This document shows, piece after piece, positions 1-5,178 of a stretch of 5,178 nucleotides of DNA (the stretch's first letter is position 1; every line of letters begins with the position of its first letter). Source of the DNA: JBBKXP01 sp038251315 (GTDB lineage: Bacteria > Pseudomonadota > Alphaproteobacteria > Rhodobacterales > Rhodobacteraceae). Location: NCBI GenBank assembly GCA_038251315.1, contig JBBSBK010000148.1, forward strand, positions 1-5,178, in the 5' to 3' direction. The notes below the pieces were generated by a model, which made no database searches, was not told the DNA's origin, and saw only the letters and a program-made list of their open reading frames with translations. The position numbers and the translations under genes were made by a program.

Positions 1-218
1 GAGGACGACGACGACGAAGCGAGGGCTGCGATGGCCGCAAGAGCCAGGCCAGCGGCAATGTAAGGACCGGCATTGCCCAGCGAACCCATCACAGCCATCG
101 GTGCGGGCGGCGGGGCTACGTAGGTGTCTTGAATTGCGGGGCTCAGGCCACCGGCAAATGCGGCGCTGCCGGACATTGCCACAACGGCCGCTGCAATCAT
201 CATTTTTCCAAAAGTCAT
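1..218 (-). CDS. small secreted Ala/Ser-rich protein, YjbE/GfcA-like position (3' end cut by window)
   Basis: An open frame of 72 codons runs from ATG at 218 off the left edge with no stop. The start is supported by an AGGAG Shine-Dalgarno at 230-226, 7 bases upstream, and a strong promoter just before it. An ATG at 225 is in another frame and overlaps the region right after the SD. Residues 1-22 form a signal peptide (Lys5, hydrophobic core 6-15, AFA cleavage site before Gly23). A short Pro-rich linker follows (APPPAP, 35-40), then a hydrophobic Ala/Leu segment at about 51-67 and a run of at least five serines, four encoded by tandem TCG. E. coli yjbE and gfcA also encode small secreted Ser/Thr-rich proteins at the head of yjbEFGH/gfc operons. 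The similarity here is in size, composition and location only, not in alignable sequence. Small proteins with this layout are, from memory, common in Rhodobacterales. Function unknown; a role at the envelope or surface is inferred. Confidence 0.72.
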   Translation of the reverse strand, partial: MTFGKMMIAAAVVAMSGSAAFAGGLSPAIQDTYVAPPPAPMAVMGSLGNAGPYIAAGLALAAIAALASSSSS

Positions 219-225
219 TCTTCAT

Positions 226-230
226 CTCCT
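226..230 (-). promoter_or_regulatory. Shine-Dalgarno of the small secreted protein gene
   Basis: AGGAG on the minus strand, 7 bases before the ATG at 218. It fixes the start of a short gene that could otherwise be missed. Confidence 0.7.
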
Positions 231-254
231 GAAGGAAGTTTCGTAGTCCAAACA

Positions 255-283
255 ATCATACGAACAGCCGGTTCCCTTGGCAA
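255..283 (-). promoter_or_regulatory. sigma70-type promoter for the small secreted protein gene
   Basis: On the minus strand the -35 box is TTGCCA (283-278, five of six matches to TTGACA), the spacer is exactly 17 bases, and the -10 box is TATGAT (260-255, five of six matches to TATAAT). Transcription would start near 248, giving a leader of about 30 bases that contains the AGGAG site. It lies wholly in the 87-base gap after the yjbF stop, so the small gene can be transcribed independently of yjbH-yjbF. It is the best promoter match in the window. Confidence 0.68.
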
Positions 284-305
284 GCAGATCGAATCCGGTT
301 TCTTG

Positions 306-989
306 TCAAAGTTTCATTATTTCCAGAGTGCCAACGAGCGCTGACACCCATTGCCGGGATTTCCAGATCGTGCCATCGGACCCGACCCAGTAGCTGTTGA
401 CGAATGAAGATGCGCTGTCGGAACAGGTTTCGTCGATCCGGGTGACGGCGTAAACCCTTTGAACAATTTCGATATTTTCGGCTCCGACTGTCGCAAAGCG
501 GCATTGGAAACTGCGCCGCTCGATCCTGTCGGTGCCGGTCAGATAATCGTGGACACGGGTGCTGATTCCGCCGCGGCGCAGCGCAGACTGTGACCCATTC
601 ACCTCAGCCCCCATCAGATCGTCGCCCAACCCGCGAGTCCCGATCAGGAAACCGTTGCGCAGAATCACGCCGATGCCGTCCGGGCTGGCCCAGGTGATCT
701 TGTCGCCGTTCTCGCCAGCCCGAATCAGCGTCGCGGCCGCGTTGCGGTCGATGACGACGACCAGAATCACCGGCGCCCCGGCTTGTTCGATCAGGGCGCG
801 GGTCAGGGCGCGGCGCGGGTCGCTGGCCGCGACTGCCTCGGTCGACTGGCCCGATCGGGTGGCATTTCCGACGGCTTTGCTCAGAATGTCGAGGCCGGGC
901 TTGTTGGCGGCCAGATCGCCGCAGCCGGCCAACAAAAGGGACAGCGCGGCGAGGCCGGTCGCGATGCGCAAATGCCTGTGCCTGTTCAT
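306..989 (-). CDS. yjbF: YjbF/GfcB-family outer-membrane lipoprotein
   Basis: A 227-residue lipoprotein of the YjbF/GfcB group (group 4 capsule/exopolysaccharide operons), close to the roughly 210-220 residues usual for the family. The N-terminus has basic residues 3-8, a hydrophobic core and the lipobox LLAGC, with Cys23 as lipidation site. Gly at +2 rather than Asp is consistent with sorting to the outer membrane. The family-like core is about residues 99-131, including WASPDGIGVILRNGFLIGTR and GLGDDLMG, followed by a beta-rich C-terminal part with Trp201, Trp209 and Trp214. Cys163 and Cys189 could form a periplasmic disulfide. The ATG at 989 overlaps the yjbH stop as ATGA and has GGGGAAGG (1005-998) 8 bases upstream, so translation is probably coupled to yjbH. 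The family's biochemical role is not settled; it is linked genetically to surface polysaccharide production. No terminator hairpin is visible after the stop. Confidence 0.88.
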   Translation of the reverse strand: MNRHRHLRIATGLAALSLLLAGCGDLAANKPGLDILSKAVGNATRSGQSTEAVAASDPRRALTRALIEQAGAPVILVVVIDRNAAATLIRAGENGDKITWASPDGIGVILRNGFLIGTRGLGDDLMGAEVNGSQSALRRGGISTRVHDYLTGTDRIERRSFQCRFATVGAENIEIVQRVYAVTRIDETCSDSASSFVNSYWVGSDGTIWKSRQWVSALVGTLEIMKL

Positions 990-3145
990 CGCCAGAACCT
1001 TCCCCAGCCATCGGCAAGGTCGCCGCCATGCCCCTGCCGCACGATTTCGTAAAGCCGCCCGTCGACGTCCACCCGCGCCCCGCCGTCACGGGTCAGCGAC
1101 CTCAGCACAGTCGAATAGCTGTCGCGCGAGGGTTGCCCGAGGAACCAGTCGGTCGGGATCGTCAGCCGGATCCCCTTGTCGAACGACCCTTCGCCAAAGT
1201 CGGCAAACGGGACGTCGGTAATGGTGAAAAAAGCCCCGACCCGCCAGCCGTTGCGGAATTCGCGGTCAAGCCGGAATGTGGCACCATAGTCGCCGGCGAG
1301 GTAGCGCCCGACATCGACCTGGGTGTGGTATCCCTTGCCCAGATCGTAGTAGGCCGAAAGATGTCCGGTCAGAACGCTGTAGTTTTCATCAGTCCCGTCG
1401 CCGTTGTAATCGTCGCCGAAGCCCAAGCCCATGTCATAGGAGCGCTGCGCGACGTAGTTCACTTCGGCCCCGACGGCGAGGCGGCTGTTGACCGGCGCCC
1501 AGAGCAGTTCGGTTGAAACGCCCCCGAACATCGATTCAAGATAGCCCCCGGTGACCCGGCTGTAGAGGTTCGGGGCAGGATGGCCGTACCAGGCAAGCGT
1601 CAGGGTTTCGATGCCCGGATCGCCTTCGACCGCGTAATAGGATGCATTGCGCCGCACCGGTTGCAGGGTCGAGGGGGAAATCGTGCCGACGGTGTCGTTG
1701 TTGCCGACGACCGCCTTGCGGATGGCGCCGGACAACACAAGGTTGGGGGCGATTTCGTAGCGGGCGGACACCTCGATCCCGATTTCGCCGCGGACAGGCG
1801 CTGCCGGGTCGAACAACCCAAACTCAAGATAGGGGCCGATGCCGTAGCTGAACCGTTTCGGTTGGGCCTCGGCCTGCACCAGTCCGGCGTTCGGCCCTGC
1901 CGGACGGATCGTCGCCCGGTCATACGACAGGCGGGTCGCGTCGGGCTCGTTTTCCAGCGCTTCGAGGTCGCTGCGCCGTATCGTCACCGCAGACAGCGGA
2001 ATACCGCGCTGGACGGGTTCGAGGACGAAGGTTTCAATTGATGGCGGCAGAATGACCGACAGGACGCGGGCGATCCGGCCGGCGGCCTGTGCTTCGGTCC
2101 GGTAGCGTTCGTTGACATAGCGGATCCGGACGACGCGATCGCCGACTTCAGCCGACAGCAGGCGCTGCCCTTCGGTGGCGAGTCCCTGGGACAGCACGTC
2201 GCGGACGCGCGAATCGGGAGTCGCGACCCGATCCCATGTCTGGGCGGCGCGCGCATCGGCGGCACGCACGACGACGGGCGGCGGGGCCGGTTCAAGGCCG
2301 CTGGGCGGACGCCGGTTGCGCGGGTTCAGGGCGAAGGTGACGTTCACCCCCACTTCGTTGCCGTAAAGATATGACAGCCCTAGATCGATCCCCGGCCGGG
2401 GCCGGTAGGTCAGGCCAAAGTTGAACGGCGAATCGATTGCCGTCCTGCCAGCCGCGACTTCGTTCACGTAGGCATCCGAGGAATATTCAGCCTTGAATGT
2501 CAGATTGTCCCTGATTCGCCATTCCACACCACCGAACAACGCCGCATCGCCACGAAAGAACCGACTGGCCTGAACCCGTCCGCCAAACCCGAAATCGAGC
2601 GGCGGGCGGGTTTCAAAGCGGTCGTCGATAAACCCCAGCGGATTTGTGAACCCGTTGCGGGTGCCCAGACGGCCCCAGCCAAGGCCTGCGGTGACGGTAA
2701 AATCGCTGGCGATCGTCTTGGTCGCGACCAGATACTCGGACGAAAACAGCCCGGTGCCGATGAAATCCTGCAAGCCCACGGCGACCGCAGGCAGATAGCG
2801 CCCCTCGTCGATCAGCCGATAGCGCAGATCGAAACTGCGGTCATAGTAATTTTCGCCCGCCAGCGTTCCGACGCCGCCGCTGATCCGCGCGTAGCGGAAA
2901 CTGCCCGACAGCCGCGGTGAAATCTGAAAGCTGAGCGTGTTGCGCAGGTAGTTACCGTAGTTCGACACGCTGAACCCCAGTTCGCCGTCCGGCGCGCTTT
3001 GGGCAGTTGGCATTTCCAGCAGGCCTGGCGATCCGAACAAGCTGTAGGTCGGGCGGTATTCCTCGGCCCGCACGCCGCCGCTCAGGATAGCCAAAGCCAG
3101 CGCCATCGACCCCAGCCTGGTGGTGAACGAATGGCGTCCGGTCAT
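986..3145 (-). CDS. yjbH: YjbH/GfcD-family outer-membrane beta-barrel protein of exopolysaccharide locus
   Basis: A 719-residue protein by the chosen ATG start, close to E. coli YjbH (about 700). Residues 1-27 are a signal peptide (basic start, core SMALALAILSGGV, cleavage after VRA). Then come an N-terminal region rich in alternating aromatic/polar strands (about 30-275), a Pro-rich linker (about 277-291), a mixed alpha/beta, probably periplasmic domain (about 292-420), and a second strand-rich region (about 430-680) with family-typical stretches: GYLESMFGG (534-542), VGRYLAGDYGAT (612-623) and FGEGSFDKGI (650-659). A polar tail of about 45 residues ends in RFWR. The frame also opens at a GTG at 3172, but the ATG at 3145 has GGAG 6 bases upstream and gives a normal signal peptide, so I prefer it. 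The stop overlaps the yjbF start. Family knowledge places it in the outer membrane with a role in polysaccharide export or secretion; the exact role is unresolved. One insertion at 579-587 resembles a calcium loop (see findings). Confidence 0.9.
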   Translation of the reverse strand: MTGRHSFTTRLGSMALALAILSGGVRAEEYRPTYSLFGSPGLLEMPTAQSAPDGELGFSVSNYGNYLRNTLSFQISPRLSGSFRYARISGGVGTLAGENYYDRSFDLRYRLIDEGRYLPAVAVGLQDFIGTGLFSSEYLVATKTIASDFTVTAGLGWGRLGTRNGFTNPLGFIDDRFETRPPLDFGFGGRVQASRFFRGDAALFGGVEWRIRDNLTFKAEYSSDAYVNEVAAGRTAIDSPFNFGLTYRPRPGIDLGLSYLYGNEVGVNVTFALNPRNRRPPSGLEPAPPPVVVRAADARAAQTWDRVATPDSRVRDVLSQGLATEGQRLLSAEVGDRVVRIRYVNERYRTEAQAAGRIARVLSVILPPSIETFVLEPVQRGIPLSAVTIRRSDLEALENEPDATRLSYDRATIRPAGPNAGLVQAEAQPKRFSYGIGPYLEFGLFDPAAPVRGEIGIEVSARYEIAPNLVLSGAIRKAVVGNNDTVGTISPSTLQPVRRNASYYAVEGDPGIETLTLAWYGHPAPNLYSRVTGGYLESMFGGVSTELLWAPVNSRLAVGAEVNYVAQRSYDMGLGFGDDYNGDGTDENYSVLTGHLSAYYDLGKGYHTQVDVGRYLAGDYGATFRLDREFRNGWRVGAFFTITDVPFADFGEGSFDKGIRLTIPTDWFLGQPSRDSYSTVLRSLTRDGGARVDVDGRLYEIVRQGHGGDLADGWGRFWR

Positions 3146-3151
3146 GATGCA

Positions 3152-3155
3152 CTCC
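3152..3155 (-). promoter_or_regulatory. Shine-Dalgarno deciding the yjbH start
   Basis: GGAG on the minus strand, 6 bases before the ATG at 3145. The competing GTG at 3172 would add nine residues (MDDKAAECI) in front of the signal peptide and has no clear ribosome binding site. Confidence 0.65.
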
Positions 3156-3197
3156 GCTGCTTTGTCGTCCACCGTTAACCGTTGTTCGCCCGGCTGG

Positions 3198-3246
3198 AAA
3201 GTGTCGCCCGCAGGATGGTCCGATTATTGCCGGTCTGTGACACTTT
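3198..3246. repeat. 8-base inverted repeat, possible paired operator
   Basis: AAAGTGTC at 3198-3205 is the exact reverse complement of GACACTTT at 3239-3246, with 33 bases between and 41 bases centre to centre (about four helical turns). The right arm touches the candidate yjbH -35/spacer and the left arm lies just downstream of the expected start of transcription. An 8-base match in a gap of this size can occur by chance, so an operator function is inference only. Confidence 0.3.
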
Positions 3247-3251
3247 GGCGA
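3223..3251 (-). promoter_or_regulatory. candidate promoter of the yjbH-yjbF unit
   Basis: On the minus strand: TCGCCA (3251-3246, four of six matches to TTGACA), 17-base spacer, AATAAT (3228-3223, five of six matches to TATAAT). Transcription would begin near 3216, leaving a leader of about 70 bases before the yjbH ATG. It is the best leftward candidate in the gap, but the -35 box is weak, so an activator may be needed or the true promoter may differ. Confidence 0.4.
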
Positions 3252-3275
3252 CCGCTTGCGGGGTCAGGTTGATCG

Positions 3276-3281
3276 TTGACA
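3276..3281 (+). promoter_or_regulatory. possible -35 element for ugd
   Basis: A perfect TTGACA lies 57 bases before the ugd ATG. No recognisable -10 box follows at 16-19 bases (GCACAC at 17), so this is only a half-promoter by consensus. Alphaproteobacterial promoters often keep the -35 better than the -10, which is the reason to list it. Confidence 0.25.
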
Positions 3282-3338
3282 GGGCTGCCCACTTGCCCGC
3301 ACACCATTGGCAAAAGAAAGCGACAGCAGGGGCAGGAT

Positions 3339-4667
3339 ATGAAAATCGCGGTGATCGGCACGGGATATGTCGGTCTTGTCTCGGGCGTGTGTTTTTCCGA
3401 TTTCGGACACGATGTGGTCTGCGTCGACAAGGACCCGGCCAAGATCGCCAAGCTGGAAGGCGGCCAGATCCCGATCTTCGAACCGGGGCTTGAGGATCTG
3501 ATGGCCAAGAATGTCGCCGCCGGGCGGCTGTCGTTCACCCTTGATCTGCCCACAGCGCTGGAGGGGGCGCAGGCCGTGTTCATTGCTGTCGGCACCCCGA
3601 CGCGACGCGGTGACGGTCACGCCGATCTGACCTATGTCATGGCCGCCGCCGAGGAGATTGCCCGGCTGGCCAAGGATTACATCGTTATCGTCACCAAATC
3701 GACGGTGCCTGTGGGGACCAATCGCCGGGTCAAGCAGGTGGTGCACAAGGCCAACCCGGATTTGGATTTCGATGTCGCGTCGAACCCCGAGTTTCTGCGC
3801 GAAGGGGCTGCAATCGACGACTTCATGCGCCCTGACCGCGTCGTTGTCGGGGTTCAGACCCAGCGCGCCGCCGACGTGATGTCCGAGATTTACCGCCCCC
3901 TGTTCCTGCGCGATTTTCCCATCGTCAGCACCGATCTGGAAAGCGCCGAGATGATCAAATACGCCGCCAACGCGTTTCTGGCGATCAAGATCACGTTCAT
4001 CAACGAAATCGCCGCGCTTTGCGAAAAGACGGGTTCGGATGTAAAAGAGGTCGCACGGGGGATCGGTCTGGATGGCCGGATCGGCAACAAGTTCCTGCAT
4101 GCTGGTCCGGGATATGGCGGGTCGTGTTTCCCCAAGGATACCCGCGCGCTGGCGCGAATCGGGCAGGAAAATGCCGTGCCTATGCAGATTACTGAAACGG
4201 TTATTCGGGTCAACGACGAGATCAAGCTCCGGATGATCGAAAAATTGCGCGATCTGTGCGGCGGGTCGTTCAACGGCAAGGTCATCGCGGTGCTGGGCGT
4301 CACGTTCAAGCCGAACACCGACGACATGCGCGACGCTCCGGCGCTGACCATCATTCCGGCGTTGGTCGGCGGCGGTGCCAAGGTTCGCGTTACTGATCCG
4401 CAGGGCCGTCGCGAGGGCGAGGCGCTGTTGCCCGGTGTCGGTTGGGTCGATGATGCCTACAAGGCCGCCCGCAATGCCGATCTGCTCGTGCTGCTGACCG
4501 AATGGAACGAATTCCGCGCCCTCGATCTGGCGAAGATTGCGCGCCATATGGCGACCCCGCACATGGCCGACCTGCGCAATGTCTATTCCAACAAGGACGC
4601 CAAAAAGGCCGGGTTTGCGGCCTATGTGTCGATCGGGCGGCCGTCACTTGAGGGGCAGGTGGGCTGA
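3339..4667 (+). CDS. ugd: UDP-glucose 6-dehydrogenase
   Basis: A complete 442-residue cytoplasmic enzyme that oxidises UDP-glucose twice with NAD+ to UDP-glucuronate, the precursor of uronic acids in surface polysaccharides. The N-terminal Rossmann domain starts at once with MKIAVIGTGYVGL (GxGxxG: Gly7, Gly9, Gly12) and Asp30 ends the second strand to hold the NAD ribose. Other signatures are VGTP, SNPEFLREG with Glu151, MIKYAANAFLAIK with Lys207 and Asn211, and the active-site block GPGYGGSCFPKD with catalytic Cys263, Lys266 and Asp267. The C-terminal UDP-binding domain has FKPNTDDMRDAP from Phe323. All expected catalytic residues are present and length is normal. The frame extends upstream to 3276, but the ATG at 3339 begins the fold exactly and has AGGGG (3328-3332) 6 bases before it. 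Its stop overlaps the next start (TGATG), indicating an operon. Family names in other species include rkpK and tuaD. Confidence 0.97.
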   Translation: MKIAVIGTGYVGLVSGVCFSDFGHDVVCVDKDPAKIAKLEGGQIPIFEPGLEDLMAKNVAAGRLSFTLDLPTALEGAQAVFIAVGTPTRRGDGHADLTYVMAAAEEIARLAKDYIVIVTKSTVPVGTNRRVKQVVHKANPDLDFDVASNPEFLREGAAIDDFMRPDRVVVGVQTQRAADVMSEIYRPLFLRDFPIVSTDLESAEMIKYAANAFLAIKITFINEIAALCEKTGSDVKEVARGIGLDGRIGNKFLHAGPGYGGSCFPKDTRALARIGQENAVPMQITETVIRVNDEIKLRMIEKLRDLCGGSFNGKVIAVLGVTFKPNTDDMRDAPALTIIPALVGGGAKVRVTDPQGRREGEALLPGVGWVDDAYKAARNADLLVLLTEWNEFRALDLAKIARHMATPHMADLRNVYSNKDAKKAGFAAYVSIGRPSLEGQVG

Positions 4668-5178
4668 TGCCGAAGGCGATCGTCACCGGATCTGCCGGGT
4701 TCATTGGCTATCACCTGTGCCAGCGCCTGTTGGCGGACGGGTTCGACGTGGTCGGGTTTGATGCCCTGACCGATTATTACGATGTGACGCTGAAACAGCG
4801 CCGTCAGGCAAACCTGTTGCAATCGCAATCGTTTCGGGCGGTAAATGAACGCTTGGAGGATGAGGGTGTGCTGGCCGCGTTATGTGCGACCGAGCGCCCC
4901 GATGTCATCGTGCATCTGGCCGCCCAAGCCGGGGTGCGCCATTCCATCGACGCGCCGCGGTCTTATGTCGATTCCAACATCATCGGCACGTTCAACCTGC
5001 TTGAGGCCGTCCGCGCGACCCCCTGCCCGCATCTTCTGATCGCGTCCACCAGTTCGGTTTACGGCGCCAACACCGCGATGCCCTATGCCGAGACGGACAA
5101 GGCCGACACCCAGATGTCGTTCTATGCCGCGACCAAAAAGGCGACCGAGGCGATGGCGCATTCCTATGCGCATCTTTA
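4667..5178 (+). CDS. lpsL: UDP-glucuronate 4-epimerase, SDR family (3' end cut by window)
   Basis: The first 170 residues of an extended short-chain dehydrogenase/reductase; the frame is open to the window end, and full family members have about 335 residues. Visible features are TGSAGFIG (Gly8, Gly11, Gly14) for NAD binding, Asp32 ending the second strand, DYYDVTLKQRR at about 36-46 (typical of the LpsL-type UDP-glucuronate epimerases), HLAAQAGVR (83-91), ASTSSVYG (126-133) with Thr128 where GalE has its catalytic Ser, and Tyr153/Lys157 of the YxxxK motif. The expected reaction is UDP-glucuronate to UDP-galacturonate, using the product of the gene just upstream. The ATG at 4667 shares one base with the ugd stop, and AGG at 4657-4659 lies 7 bases before it, so coupled translation is likely. 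A related 4-epimerase specificity cannot be excluded from half the protein. Confidence 0.9.
   Translation, partial: MPKAIVTGSAGFIGYHLCQRLLADGFDVVGFDALTDYYDVTLKQRRQANLLQSQSFRAVNERLEDEGVLAALCATERPDVIVHLAAQAGVRHSIDAPRSYVDSNIIGTFNLLEAVRATPCPHLLIASTSSVYGANTAMPYAETDKADTQMSFYAATKKATEAMAHSYAHL

Larger units (their letters stand above)
3146..3338. other. divergent intergenic control region between yjbH and ugd
   Basis: This 193-base gap separates two divergent units, so both sets of promoters must lie here or inside the flanking genes. It contains a candidate promoter for yjbH, an inverted repeat around it, an imperfect tandem heptamer ACCGTTA/ACCGTTG (3171-3184), a TTGACA hexamer facing ugd, and an AGGGG Shine-Dalgarno (3328-3332) 6 bases before the ugd ATG. 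No convincing protein-coding or RNA gene is visible. Confidence 0.75.

Noticed and set aside
5..18. trinucleotide repeat (GAC/TCG) as a phase-variable tract
   Set aside because: Only four TCG units are present, and unit changes would only add or remove serines without shifting frame, so there is no on/off switch. It is best read as a plain serine run.
219..305. intrinsic terminator after yjbF
   Set aside because: The gap contains two direct copies of CCGGTT but no GC-rich hairpin followed by a T run on the minus strand. Readthrough from yjbF into the small gene remains possible.
604..1089. 161-codon minus-strand frame overlapping yjbF
   Set aside because: It is a frame-shifted reading of yjbF and the yjbH end, Arg/Gly/Asp-rich with no domain. 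The yjbF frame itself is intact, so this is no sign of a frameshift.
559..1221. 220-codon plus-strand frame opposite yjbF and the end of yjbH
   Set aside because: Its Arg/Ser/Pro-rich product is typical of an out-of-frame shadow, and it crosses the well-supported yjbH/yjbF junction on the other strand.
3174..3179. GTTAAC as a CtrA-type site
   Set aside because: Only one TTAA is present and no second TTAA follows at the seven-base spacing of the full CtrA site, so it is at most a half-site occurring by chance.
3246..3259. sigma54-like promoter TTGGCG...CTTGC facing ugd
   Set aside because: The GG and GC dinucleotides are one base too close and the -24 box lacks the consensus TGGCAC, so it does not meet the strict spacing of sigma54 promoters.
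3276..3338. N-terminal extension of ugd from a TTG at 3276
   Set aside because: The 21 extra residues (Lys/Arg/Gln-rich) precede the first Rossmann strand and are not expected in this family. A good Shine-Dalgarno serves the ATG at 3339.
3264..4562. 432-codon open frame on the minus strand opposite ugd
   Set aside because: It is a mirror of the ugd codon bias in GC-rich DNA. Its product shows no recognisable fold, and the plus-strand frame is an unambiguous enzyme with all catalytic motifs.

Overview
The window is GC-rich, strongly codon-biased bacterial DNA that reads as an alphaproteobacterial chromosome or chromid. Rhodobacterales-like is the best guess, from the protein style and the alphaproteobacterial look of the sugar-nucleotide genes, but no phylogenetic marker is present and the taxon is inference. 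It is one edge of an exopolysaccharide/capsule locus, with two divergent transcription units around a short regulatory gap.

Left arm (minus strand, reading from about 3145 to 1): a YjbH/GfcD-family outer-membrane beta-barrel protein (986-3145), a YjbF/GfcB-family lipoprotein (306-989) joined to it by an ATGA stop/start overlap, and then, after 87 bases holding a very good sigma70-type promoter, a small secreted protein with a hydrophobic segment and a serine tail (218 to beyond base 1). The small gene is too short and too truncated to stand out in a standard ORF scan. It sits where a YjbE/GfcA-like gene could be expected. No yjbG/gfcC-like gene is present inside the window.

Centre (3146-3338): a 193-base divergent intergenic region. 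It holds a candidate promoter for the yjbH unit, an 8-base inverted repeat bracketing that promoter's -10 box, and a perfect TTGACA hexamer facing the rightward genes.

Right arm (plus strand): a complete UDP-glucose 6-dehydrogenase (3339-4667) with all its catalytic residues, overlapping by one base (TGATG) a UDP-glucuronate 4-epimerase-type SDR enzyme that runs off the window end (4667-5178). Together these convert UDP-glucose to UDP-glucuronate and then, probably, UDP-galacturonate.

Working model: the right arm makes activated uronic acids for an acidic surface polysaccharide, and the left arm supplies outer-membrane proteins associated with its export or surface organisation. All the main gene families are known. 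The less ordinary points are the separately promoted small secreted protein, a calcium-loop-like insertion in YjbH, the reordered yjb set without yjbG in view, and the architecture of the divergent control region.
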